64,000 bases of DNA from Turnera subulata (taxonomy: Eukaryota > Streptophyta > Magnoliopsida > Malpighiales > Passifloraceae), in the NCBI GenBank assembly GCA_028386065.3, contig JAKUCV010002094.1:5004-69003 (forward strand), read 5' to 3'. Shown one piece after another: positions 34,025 to 45,202 of the stretch; position 1 is the first letter of the stretch; the number at the start of each line of letters is the position of its first letter. The notes under the pieces were generated by a model. That model was not told the origin of the DNA and did no database searches. It saw nothing but the letters and a program-made list of their open reading frames with translations. The position numbers were made by a program, and so were the translations under genes.

Positions 34025-36655
34025 TGTAACAGCCCGGGTAAAAATTTATATTTTTACCGGACTGTAAAATGCTTTGTATAGTAATTTACCATATAAGAAT
34101 AATCTTTGGTAATTATTTCAGGGTAAATTATGCATCGGATTCTGAAACCGACCCTTACCCCACGTCCTAGATTTTTCCGCAGATTTTACGAATCAGAGTT
34201 GGAATTTTTTGGGTCCAGGAATCTTCAGAAAAGTTAGGTTTATCCTCGAATTATCGGACCAGAAATAAAGTCAAGGGGGTATATTAGTTATTTTCTGGTC
34301 CGGACAGAACCCGCCTCGCATGTTGCACAGTATTAAGGCTGCCGCTGCCTTCTACTGTGAAGCCTGTGAGCAGATTGTGTTACCCGTGCCTTACTAGTGT
34401 TTTGCTCGTGCTTCACCAGTCTTGCATGCCTTACCTGTGCCTTCATCTGCCTCCCCAGTGCACACCATCTTCTTCCTTCAAACCCACTGCCTGTACCCAT
34501 CCTCACTTCTGCTAACAAAAACTCAAAGCAAAATCCACCCAGTGAACCGGTTAAGCCCTTGCTAAACACTGAAACCAGAAAAAAATAAAAAAAGAAAAAC
34601 ACAAAAGCATACTCATCCACCAACCCAAACAAGCCACGTAATCGTCACCTCCCTCTCCTCCCTTGTTACTATTCACGCGGTAACAATCCGCGCCGCCACA
34701 CGTGACACCACCCACACCGTCACCTTCCTAACGCCGTCGCCAACCTAATGCAACCTTCGCTGCCCGAAACCGTCGCCTGACACGCCGCCAGCAGCGAAGG
34801 ACCCGTCGACCCGCTTCCTCTTAGCCCGTCACCGTTGCACCCTTCTTCGTCGTCGTCAGCCGCAGCAAGCCACGGCGACAGCCGCCCCTCGTCGCGCTTC
34901 CTCCCGTTCGCTGCTGTCGCTGCCAGTGTGTGTCTCGCCGCGCCGCTTCGTCACCGCTAGGTGAGTTGCAGACCCGCTGGTTGAAGGTGCGGGTCGAGTT
35001 CGACTCGCTCCACGAGTGGGTTGCGGCTTGGGTAAGGCCATAGTGCTGAGATGGTGTTGGGCCGCGCCTTGGCACGGGCCCGTGTTCTGGGTCTGTGTCA
35101 TAGCCTGGACCCTAGTGCCTGGGTCCCGTGGGCTGGACCTGTTGGGATGCCAGTTTTGGTTCATGGGCTGAGAGTGTTGGCCCAGTCTGTTTTAATTAAA
35201 AAAAAAGAAAGGGAATTTTGGAAAATAAATATAAAATCTGGAAAAAAGGAAAAATACATAATTCTGGGAAATAATAATTACTTGGTATTTTATGGAATAA
35301 TAACAATAAATACAATTCTGGGAATAACTTGGAAAATAAAAATAACTTGTGTTTTGGAAAAAAATATATATACGGTATATAATATGGAGAAATAATTATC
35401 TTGAGAAAATAAATAATTGGAAAGGGTATTATCAAAGTATTGTACCGGAGTAATATCCGGGTATAAGTATGGTATTATTTTGACACTTGAAAATAAAAGG
35501 TGAATTATGATGATAATGGGAATAACTCGGGGGAGTACTGAGTTGGTTCAGTATTTATTTTACGGCTTACAGTATTAGTCTGGCATTTGCATATCATCTT
35601 ATGTGTGATAATTGCTGGTATAATTCTTTATGGTTGTGAATGGCTTGTTGTGTGATGAATTAAGTTCATAATTGTTGCCATTGATGTTGTTGAGAATATT
35701 GCTACTGTTGAGTTTGTTGATGTTGTTGTTGACTGTGAGTTGAGTACCAGGGGTACTAGTATGAGATAACAGTTTGGAATAAGTTGGTATTATCCAGACG
35801 AGAGGAGAGGCTGTGAGCCTGCTCGGGATAATGAGATAATGGTTGGATAATAGAAGTATAGTAACTAGTTGAATGGAAGAGAAATAATAAAATTGAAAAC
35901 ACTTAGACATCTAGTAAGTCACGGTTAAATGTTGGAATAGCCTGATGGTAGTCTTATTTTTATGGTGCTGGGGGAGAGTGTGCTTGGGATCTGCTCCCTC
36001 TCTGTACCAATTTTTATTTTAGGCGCTGGGGGAGAGTGTGCTTGGGGTCTGCTCCCTTTCTGTGCCAGTTATTACGTGAAGGTACCAGGGCGGGGTCCAC
36101 AGGCTAGCTAGCTTGACTACCTGGCGACGGCCACCATTTAACTTGTGATAGGGGCCCTAATAATAAAATTGATATAGCGTGTCTAGAATCACGAAGTGTG
36201 CGTTATTTAAGGTTTGTGAGAACCTAAGTTAGTTGTTGTTGATGTGACTTGATTATTATCGGTTGCTTGTATATATATATATATTTGCTTATGGATTTTA
36301 CCCGGTGAGCACTTCGGACTCACCCCTCGCCTGCGTGACCTGGTCACGTAGTTTGATTGTGCGTAGCTCAGGTACGTTCGAGGCAAGCTGTGGCGCACCC
36401 TCTGCCAGGCCCGGATCCATCCTGCGTTGCATCATATTCATTACTGTTGTTGTGTTGTAATAAGACTTCCGCTGCTTGCATTTGTCACTCTGCCTCTGAT
36501 GCTATGTTGTAATAATGTCTCCGTTTACCGGAGTCCAGTACGGTTGTTGTACTATGTTGTTGACTTGAGATATTTATCTATTGTGGTTTCTGTAATAAAT
36601 AGTAGGTCCTACGTGTTTACTGTGTATAACGGTAAATACGGATCGGGGCGTTTCA
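34025..36655 (+). repeat. 3' LTR of the chromovirus
   Basis: It is 2631 bp, opens TGTAACAGCCCGGG and closes GGGGCGTTTCA. It has lost about 165 bp at a TGTGTG microhomology near 35605. It has also gained a tandem duplication of about 63 bp (GCGCTGGGGGAGAGTGTGCT-type) near 35960-36085, relative to the 5' LTR. Confidence 0.93.
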
Positions 36656-36660
36656 ATAGA

Positions 36661-37545
36661 AAAATCTTTAATTTATATAAAAAAATTTAAAAAGGTAATT
36701 ATATAAAAAATCTATCCATGTATAATGACGAGTAATATTATTTTTCATATTCTGAAATCAGTAAACAATATGATATATCATGAAGATTTAACCAAAATAA
36801 TAAAATTACTTGAATTGTTATGTAAAATTATAAAAGATGAATAAATATATTATAAATATAAAAGTCACTATTATTTCCCCTTACACTTTTTCATAATTTA
36901 GTTTAATTTATTATTCTTTTCCATAATTTGGAAAATATTTGTGTATTAATGATAATGAGTTTTGGAATATCATCCTAATACTATATTACTATATCGTGTC
37001 GAAATACATTAAAAAAAGATAATCTAAGTTAATAATTTCTACTTACATAATTTATTTATTAGCTTTCATTTGAAAAATTATTAATATTAAAAAATAATTA
37101 TATTATATATTGTCGTACTATGTGCATTGCAAAAACTAGTATGAATAAATAGATGTTTCACTTTGATTAAAAAAAATTACATATAACTTGCTTCACAAGT
37201 CCATTACTGACACATTAAGTTTTCAAAAAAAAAGTATATAAATCATTCTAAATTTTGCAATATGGTCCGTTTGAGTATTTTTAATTAAATCCTAAATAGT
37301 ATGTATACCTTTTCATAGTTTGTCAACTTGTATAATATTTAGTACAATAATAAGATACATTATAATTGTGGATCAAAAAAATTAAGTTAATAATTCTAAT
37401 GCGAATACATTACTGATAAGATCAATATTTCAGATGTTGGAACTGTGTAAAGTATTGCTGTAAACATGTTTCCTTTTATAAGGATATTCGTATCATTTGA
37501 TGGCTAAAAAATTATTGTTAGCGGAAGTGTGAAACCCTGAATATA
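36661..37545. other. AT-rich stretch, no gene
   Basis: Very AT-rich DNA. The part up to 37139 may be the right side of the candidate Helitron. Nothing is recognised beyond it. Confidence 0.55.
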
Positions 37546-37770
37546 TTTTTTTTTTTTTGTGAAAACAAGGAGGCCATACGGCCATTACAGTGAAACTAAG
37601 GGATACAGCAGAGTCGAGGGGTTGAGGCCCCTGACAAGTCGCCAGCTAGCAAACTTAAAACACACTCAGGCGGGTGCTGCATGCAAAAGATGGCAGCCCA
37701 GCTGCAAACTCTGCGCGAAGGAAGCAAGGCCATCCGCCACCTGATTCGCTTCGCCATACTTCAGGGGCGG
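37546..37770 (-). mobile_element. LINE 3' end fragment (RNase H tail)
   Basis: On the minus strand a frame reads YGEANQVADGLASFAQSL, matching the end of the RNase H domain of plant LINEs (consensus REANxVADxLA). About 130 bp of 3' untranslated sequence and a run of A follow (seen as T on the plus strand at 37547-37558). It is 5'-truncated. The TSD is not clear. Confidence 0.55.
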
Positions 37771-38312
37771 ATCCAGAAAAGAGTATGAGAAAATAAGGGT
37801 TTAAATGGAAAGGTATGCAAAATTAGAGAAAAGTTGGCCAAAATAACGCAACACAGAGTCAAACCTTGCACCTTGAGGAAAAACTACGACTTGCAACCAG
37901 CAAGCTACATCCAGAATATTGATAAGTTTCAATATACACATATATATATCTTGGATCCTAAGGAGTGTAAATATGGGCTTTCCTGGTTCTATATCGATCA
38001 TCTAGTTACTGACAAGGTGTGTTCTGTGCACAGAACAATTGTGAGATATATATAAAGAGAGTAGTAAGTAATTAATTAAGGAAGATGCAATATATATATA
38101 TCTATATATATTATAGTTAATTATAAGGGGAGAGAATTAGAAGAAAAAAAAAAAGAAGCTGTAATGGAAAGAATAAATTGGATATTTTATTAATTGGGAG
38201 CTAATCGGAAAGGGTTAACATCTGCTTATATAGCAGCATTTTAATGGGAAAGGGGGACATGGAGGGAATAACAATAATAATGATGGTGGGCAGAAGAATT
38301 ACTACAAAATAA
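37771..38312. other. 3' flank of the first SKS gene
   Basis: CAGGGGCGGATCCAG at about 37762-37776 resembles a hAT MITE end, but no matching right end was found. A minus-strand AATAAA (plus 38186-38191) lies about 125 bp past the SKS stop codon and is a plausible polyadenylation signal. ATATAT runs occur near 38090. Confidence 0.45.
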
Positions 38313-40102
38313 TTAACCACCGAAGGAGTAAGATGGGGGCTTGGGCAAGTCCTTGACGAGGCCACAGAGCAAAGCATTGTCAGGAAGGTTGTACTCGTCC
38401 CTGAGGGAGCGTTCAGGGGAGAGGACGCTGACGTACATTTGCTGCCCTAAGTATGCCCTCTCCCACATCTCGGACCTGATGTTCCACATCCCGGCGTTGT
38501 CGAATGTCAGCATGATGGCCGCCCATGACTTGGGGAACACCTGCACCGTCGTCCTGCTCACCGCGTCCAGCAGATTGTAGTTCTTCCTCTTCTCCGGGTT
38601 CCACCTCCCAGGCTCCACCGCCACCGCGAAGAAGGAATACCCGTCCAAGTGCCACGACTGCATGCTCTTCTCGTGGTTCTCGAAGATGATCTCCACAAAG
38701 TTGCGGAAAGTCAAGTTCTTCACGTTGGCCTGCATCACAATCTCTGCGTTGCTGTTGCCCTGGTTGTCAGGGATGCTGTCTTCCATCACATCGTACTTGA
38801 ACACCTTGTCTGCAACCTGGAAGTACTCTGCCAGCTTCAGTGGGGTGGGTGCGTCCACGTGGGAGACCCCGTTGATGGCATACCTCAGCTTTCCCCCGAC
38901 GCGGTGGGCGGAGTTCACCAGCTTCAGGGTGCGGGTGATGTTGATGGACCCATAGTGGTAGGAGCCCTGAGGGTTGGGCCTGGCGGCGCTGGCGGTGAGG
39001 TTCCACCTGAAGGACCGGAACTGGTTGAGGGACCAGGCCCATCCAACCGGGGCTGCGGGGAGCTCTGGGGAAGCGGGGCCCTTCCCGTTCTCGTACCGGA
39101 TGATGCCCTTCCCGGTGAGCACGGTCTTGATGAATCGGGTGGAGGCCACCATGTAGTAGTCCTTGGGCTCCTTGTCGGCTGTGACGAGCACGGAGAAGCA
39201 CTGGCCGATGTGGACGTCGAGGGATTCGTACTCGTTCTGGATGACGTGGGACCCTTCCATCTCCACCAGCTTCATGAGGTGGCCCTGGATCCTGAAGTTG
39301 AGGGTGCTCTTCAGCCCCGCGTTGCAGATCCTGTACTTGTAGGTCTTCCCGGGCTTCATGGTGAAGAGGGGCTGGTCGCTGCCGTCTCCCTTGGCGTTCT
39401 TGCCGTTGATGAGCACTCCGTCGGGCCTCCCAATGGAGCGGCCGCTGTCCAAGAACTGCCTCAGGGTGGTGTGGCTCTTGGTGTACCAGTCGTTGATGAT
39501 GACGGTGTAGTCATCCTCTGGATCCGCGTAAGGGACGGGGATGAGAAGACGGCTGTTGACGCGAAGGCCACCAAAGCCACCGGCTGCCCGATGGAAGCCC
39601 GTGGTGGGATAATAGATGTAGCTCCCGATTTGGTCCTTGACTTGGAAGCGATAGGTTTTGTTGGTTCCTGGCAGGATGGGACAGTTAGTTCCCAGGACTC
39701 CATCTTCCCACGAGTTCTTCCTTTGTTGAATCCCGCTCCTATACATACATCCATATATATACATGATTAATTAACAACACTAGCTAATTAACTATATACA
39801 TAATTCTTTATAAACACACACACCAAACCAAACCACACCATCAATACTTACCATGTAAAGAGGAATGGCTCATCAAGATTGTTGAAGACATTGATGACAA
39901 TGTTATTATTGCTGGTGGAGTTGATATTGGGTCCTGGGAATTCGTTGTTGATAAGAATGACTTGCTGGGGAACACCCAAGGGAGAGATGGTGCCGTAGGT
40001 GAGGTTCCATGTGAAGAACAAGTAGGGGTCTTCGCCTCTTACGCTCGCCAACGTCCCAGCCCAGAGGCACAACACCGCAATCAACATCACCCCACGTCCC
40101 AT
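38313..40102 (-). CDS. SKU5-similar (SKS) multicopper-oxidase-like protein, pollen Bp10/NTP303 type
   Basis: There are two exons, 39852-40102 and 38313-39738, with a 113-bp GT-AG intron inside the Trp codon after FLFT. The product is 558 residues, the usual SKS length. A signal peptide (MGRGVMLIAVLCLWAGTLASVRG) leads into EDPYLFFTWNLTYG, so the protein is secreted to the wall. Three cupredoxin domains follow. Copper ligands of true oxidases are missing: the HWHG site reads FTWSG, the HLHGH site reads WHLDGYSF, and the HCHxxxHxxxGM site reads IRSEMWERAYLGQQM. An oxidase role is therefore unlikely; SKS proteins are linked to wall expansion and pollen tube growth. Third codon positions are strongly G/C. 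The paralog at 58750-60581 has an extra intron at FFAVA, absent here. The start is the first ATG before the signal peptide. Confidence 0.93.
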
Positions 40103-40275
40103 CCCTCTTTTCCTCTCTTCCCTTTCCCCCTTTTTTTTTTTTTTTTTTTGCTGTTAACCCTTTCCTTCTAGCTGTCAACACAAATCAATCAATGTAAATA
40201 TGATCTGTTCCCTAAGTAATTATGTAGAAGAAGATACTGCTTCTTCTTCTGCTTTTCACCTTCCCTGCACCCCCC

Positions 40276-40284
40276 CTTTTATAC
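40276..40284 (-). promoter_or_regulatory. TATA box of the first SKS gene
   Basis: The minus strand reads AGTATAAAAGGGG about 175 bp upstream of the start codon. A run of 19 A on the minus strand (T at about 40131-40149) would then lie in the 5' leader. Confidence 0.5.
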
Positions 40285-41248
40285 TATCCCATTACCTACC
40301 CACAACCATTCGTTACTCCCCTAAAATCTCTCCCCGTCCCTCCTTAATTTCACACCTTTCCTCCCCTTCCCTTACTCCCTTCCTCACATTTGTACCTTCA
40401 TTAGTTACTCTTAACTAATTCTGTCTTCTTTACCTCCTAAACGTTTGCTCTTCCCCTCGATTTCTTTAATTCAAACTTTGATTCCAAAATACATGCATCT
40501 AATGTATGTGTAACTATCTGTCTCCCGCCAGAATTACACCTCATCTTTTCAGTTCTCTTAATTTTTACCTTCTCTTTTTCCCCGTCATTCCAACCCTGGA
40601 GGCAAAAATAATATGGACGTTAATAGAGAGAATGCCATTCTACTTGTTTCGTTTTCTATTTTAGTTACCCCAAGCTTAATTATTATCAAATCTATCATAT
40701 ATTCAATCCTTAATACCTAAGACAAAATTTTGAAACATGAGTAGCTAGATGGTGTTTATAAAGTGGCATAATTAAGATTATGGCATATGGGGCAGTCTTC
40801 TGGCTTCAATTACCTTAAATCCTGCCGCACTATCTTTTTGCTTTACTAAAATCATTGATTTTTTTTTTCAAAAAAAATTAGTTGGTGTATCTAATGAACT
40901 TAGACTCCTTAGGGTACTATAGTTTTCATTTTACCTGATGTCTATGCCATGATTGTACTACACGACTTCTTTCAATAACTTTTATGAGGAATAAACAGAA
41001 TAAAATTAATCTTTCTAAATTGCTCCCAGCAACCAAAATGGCTCATTTATTTTTTTTAATCTAGATCAACTGGGTCGTGTACCCTTTATGTGTACACGTA
41101 GACTTGAATCCGAGACCTCGGTTAAGCGGAACTAAGTTGCTTACTACTTGGTGTTCCGAAAATCGGGGAGAAAACAAGCGAGGCCCAAAGTGAGATCCAT
41201 ACTCATGGGCTAAGACACCACATAGTAACCCAAGCCTTAAGGCATTAT
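40285..41248. other. Upstream flank of the first SKS gene
   Basis: No gene is seen. A C/T-rich stretch occurs at 40260-40400. It probably includes promoter sequence, but no specific site could be assigned. It ends at the GTACA target site of the next element. Confidence 0.5.
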
Positions 41249-41253
41249 GTACA

Positions 41254-43652
41254 TGTGATACCCCGGGTACACTTAGGTACCTAGGGGGAATACTTATTTG
41301 ATGAGAGCCGGGTGTTACTTGTCCTTCGAGGACATTCTACTTAGTTGGATCGTGTATTCGGTATCTTGTGTGTGATGCTCACATTTCATGTGTACATGAT
41401 ACTATGGGTTTTGGATCAGTAACACGTGCTAGTAGTGGATTGAGGATAATGGTGCACATAGGCTTGGCCTAGTGTGCGCAAACGGGTTCATGGTGACCCG
41501 AAGGCACGGATGATCTATTTAGCGGATACCGAATGCTCGACTTGATTAATCAGTCAATAAGTGATAGATTATGTTAGTAATATATTAATTAGGTGCAATC
41601 AGTGCATTGGAGGCACAATTGCACAAGGGAGATACCAATGGCTCGAGTTGGCACGAAATGGTGCACAACGGGGGCACCGGGGTGTCCGTCGGTGTACAAT
41701 TAGACTCGATGAGGGTAAATACGTAATTGGCCAAACCGACCAATCAGAATGAGACGTGTGGCTCGGGAATAAACTGCTGGTGGTTTTGGTGTGCAAGCTA
41801 GTAGGTTGAGTGTCATGGTTCAATTGGTAGGAAAACAAGCACGAGGTGGCACGTGCTTGTGCAAGTCGCAGCACTTAGGCAAGAAGTGGCAAGTGGGAGC
41901 TTACTCACCTACTTGCCTATGCTTTAAGGGGGTGAAGCAGGCACCTCTTACTCATTTGTTCCAGATGCAATTCGTGTAGAGAGAGAGAGGGGAAAGGAGA
42001 GAGGTAGAGAGGTGAGGCTATGGTGGTTCTGCTCTCGGGCAGAATGACCCTTGCCCACAAAAAATAGGATTCCGGCCAAAATAAAGGTTGGAATTGAAAG
42101 AAACCAAATCCTATGATTAGCTAACATCTGTAGCTTTCATATGGCACCGGTTATGTAGGTTTTGGAGTAGAAATGAGGGAGTTATGGACTCTCCAAATTG
42201 ACTGTGTTGCGACTGTCCAGTAGCAGTCATGCTGCTTGACCCAGTGTTGGTATTAAAGGCATATCTGAGGCTACAGAGCTCTAATTAGGTTGTTCTTTGT
42301 GTGTTATGGAAAGCTGAGACATAGGGTTACAACTCTTATGTTGAGGCCCGAACCTGGTTCAGCCGTTAAGGGCTCTAGATTGCGGGTTGAAGTTCCTGCT
42401 GGTGCAGGGCAGCTTCTGCCCGAATTATGAAAGATAAGTGTTGTGGCTTTGGATTGTGATTTCTATGCTATGGCTGCTATGATTGTGTTATAATGTGTAT
42501 TTATATGTGTGTGACAGAGACTTATGACCCCAGGATGCCCAAGGGCTCCAAAGGGCAGGAATTCTTAGCATTTGGTGCCTAAGTGCTAGGTAAGTAGGTG
42601 ATGCATACTTGTGACAATTGCCATCGTGTGCTTGCTAGGCAGATAGCCCAATTGCTTGGTTGGAATGGTGTTGGCACTTATGGTGCATGTGTTATTGATT
42701 ATTGACTAATGGTTGGTCTGCTGGTTGTGCCCAAGGGGCTGTGCATCATTTGCATTTGCATCATTGCATTCATGGAGATCGTTGGCCAATGGATCATGAG
42801 GGTAGTGCAAGCGAGGCTTGTACGTACCATGAGTTGGTGGGCACTTGTGTTGTGCGCCACAAGATATTGGCACTGGGTGCCTTGTACAGGTTATGGAACC
42901 TTGCGGAGGATATTGCCCGCTTGGTATTGTTGACAGGTGGTCATTGCGGTGTGTGATCCGCTTGGCCAAAGGGTGGTGCTACGAAGGGCGCTGTGTGTGC
43001 CTCGGTAGCAAGCCATATGCACATTGTTGGCTATTCGGTTATGCCTCGTACGTGGGGCTGTGGGATTCGGTTGTGCATGTGTGCAGGGCTGCCGGGTTAT
43101 GCAAGTAGGCCCGGAGTACATCACTTGGCTTACCCATGGGCCTGATCACGGAGGACCGGATACCTTGCTGATTGGAGGCATGTTTGCTATGCATTGCATG
43201 CTTTGAGTGGTTATTGCTTGTGTGTACATTTGCTTACTGAGTTTTATACTCACCCCCTATCCTCCTCCCCTTGTCTTGCAGGTGCGAGAAAGAGTGTACG
43301 GGCAGTAGGTCGATGGGTATATAGCCGGGATGGTCATTTAATTGGTTGTTAAATTGTAATAATTTGCTAAAGAAGTTATAACTCGGTTTATAAGTGGTAG
43401 TGCCCCTTGTAGCAAGAATTTTATAACATTAGTGGTTATGGCTTAGTAAATGAGTTTATATAATTAATATCTTCTGTTGCCTTTGTGTATGTTGTTTTGC
43501 TTCCGTTTATGTTGCGCTTGAGTTTTGGTTAGTAACCCGCTAGGCAAAGGCGACTAGCTTCGATGTGTTCGAGTATAGGCCTTGGGGTGCCTTGTGGCAC
43601 GATGTGGGTGCACATGGTGCCTGGCCGGTCATGCTTAGGCGGGGGCGTGACA
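41254..43652 (+). repeat. 5' LTR of the 41254-47598 element
   Basis: 2399 bp, pairing with 45203-47598 with few differences. Short open frames in it are mirrored in the other LTR and show no family match. Confidence 0.92.
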
Positions 43653-45202
43653 GACATGGTAGCGGAGCCAGGTTATAAAATTTTGCTAAGGGGCATAAGC
43701 TGTTGAGTCTTGGCTAGTACCCATCGAGTTAGAGGTTGGGGGTTTGGTGAGAGACTTATGTCTTATATATTTTGTTTGTGTTTTATATGTTGTTCTATTT
43801 TTGTGTTTGGTTGTTATGCAGATCGGAAAATTCATGGACATGTTGTTTGGGCATGAAATGGTTGAGAATGTGGTACTAAAGGAAGTAAGCAATGATGTTG
43901 TGGATTTGGAAATGTTTAAAGCATAGTGGATAATGTTGCTGAACCTAAGGATGAGCAAGGTATGAGGGATATGGTTGTGATTGTAGAGTTTTGGTTTACA
44001 ACTTGCAATAAAGGATGCATGATGTTTGTGTTGGAATTTTAAGTGTTACAAGTAGTAACATAAGAAGGGAAGGTTTATGAATGGTCTGGACAAATACCAC
44101 ATATGGGGGTATTTGAGTTGGTTTGGGTTATTTAGAGATGCGTGAGAAGTACTACATCGTTTTGTGAGGTATGAGCGGAGTGGCACTGCGGAAGCGTGAT
44201 TCGCTTATTTGGGATGCTATTGGCACGTTGCAGTACTGTTGGTGCGCAGTTGGCACGCTGCAGCATTGTTGGTGCCCAGTTGGTGCGTTGCTAAACCAAT
44301 TGGTGGAATTGGTGTTCATATGGCCGCAGAAAATCAAGAGTTGCCAAGTATCAGGGGAATCGTGGCCCAGTTAGGGCAATAGGCTCGGTTGGCCGACTAG
44401 AGCTCGATTATGCGTACTAGTATACGAGTAGAGTATTTTGAGGTTCAGTTGGGATAGTTGGCCTTGTTGGTCAATTGGTATAGTAGTGTGCGGGTAGCAC
44501 ATTTTGTGGCCGGCTGGGATAATTGGCCTTGACGGCCAATTGGCATGGTTGAGTGCAGGTAGTGCACCATTATGGGGTGAACAAGAGAAAGGAGGTATTA
44601 GTGATGAGAGAATGAGCATATGGATTATGGTAGCTTAATGAGTTATATATCGTATTGAAGAGTTATGGGAGGAACTTGTACGGCTGCATTTGGAAGGTTA
44701 GCAGTACATTGCACTATTTTATTTGTTTTTACTATGTGGCCACAATTTACAATGTTTTCATAATGTTTTGAAAGAAATATGCAAGTGCTGCTTAACCTAA
44801 CCATTTGTACCGTGGTAAGGGGTGATAGATAGTTGATAAAATTAGAATCTATGAGATTCCGATTGAGTCGTTAAGGTATGTGAAATGGGACAACGAGTTA
44901 TGTGAGATATGATCATAATAATATATAAAGTCTGTACATTGTAAGTAACAAGCTTGGAAGACAATAAGGAGTTGGGGTTGAACTCAAGAATGAATTTTGA
45001 GGTGAATGGATTGGAGAAACATTGGACTGACTTATGAGCTGAGTAGCACAGTTGAGACATATTGGAAGTACTGAGGAATAGTGGAATAGCATATGAGTAC
45101 ACCCGGGAAGATGATTGAGAGTTACATAAACGGGTTGATGTTATCTGTAACGAAACAATAACATCTGAATTTCGCGGACGAAATTCTTGAAGGAGGGGAT
45201 GA
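43653..45202 (+). repeat. Interior of the 41254-47598 element, non-coding with short repeats
   Basis: No protein motif was found. Near 44215-44290 the phrase GGTGCGCAGTTGGCACGCTG recurs about three times. Near 44440-44570 the phrases GGGATAGTTGGCCTTG and GTGCGGGTAGCAC recur. The primer site is at the left end and the purine tract at the right end. Confidence 0.7.

Larger units (their letters stand above)
12208..36655 (+). mobile_element. Ty3/Gypsy chromovirus (Tekay-like) with nested insertions
   Basis: The element opens TGTAACATCCCGGG at 12208 and closes GGGGCGTTTCA at 36655. ATAGA flanks it at 12203-12207 and 36656-36660. Gag, protease, reverse transcriptase, RNase H, integrase and a C-terminal chromodomain follow in that order, which defines a chromovirus; the long LTRs suggest the Tekay/Del lineage. 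A primer site (TGGCAGCAAAGC) follows the 5' LTR, and a purine tract (AAGGGGGTAGAC) precedes the 3' LTR. A 4.0-kb insertion sits in the 5' LTR and a 10.3-kb insertion in integrase. Many stops and frameshifts make it inactive. Confidence 0.95.
10774..37139 (+). mobile_element. Possible Helitron-like element, split by the Gypsy element
   Basis: The sequence after 10773 is TCTATACTATTTATAAAAG, resembling plant Helitron starts, and is preceded by A. The sequence ending at 37139 is CTAG followed by T, the usual Helitron end and A|T target. Without the 24.4-kb Gypsy insertion the unit would be about 1.9 kb of AT-rich, non-coding DNA. I do not see a convincing terminal hairpin near 37115, and no Rep/helicase gene is present. 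The two halves are joined only by the Gypsy TSD. Confidence 0.3.

Noticed and set aside
38649..39770. 373-codon open frame on the plus strand opposite the first SKS gene
   Set aside because: It is the antisense shadow of a coding sequence with strong third-position G/C bias. The same kind of shadow (59597-60154) lies opposite the second SKS gene. Its Val/Gly/Asp/His-rich make-up has no family match.
42702..43206. Small open frames repeated at 46649-47151
   Set aside because: They are duplicated only because they lie in the two LTRs of one element. No protein motif is visible.
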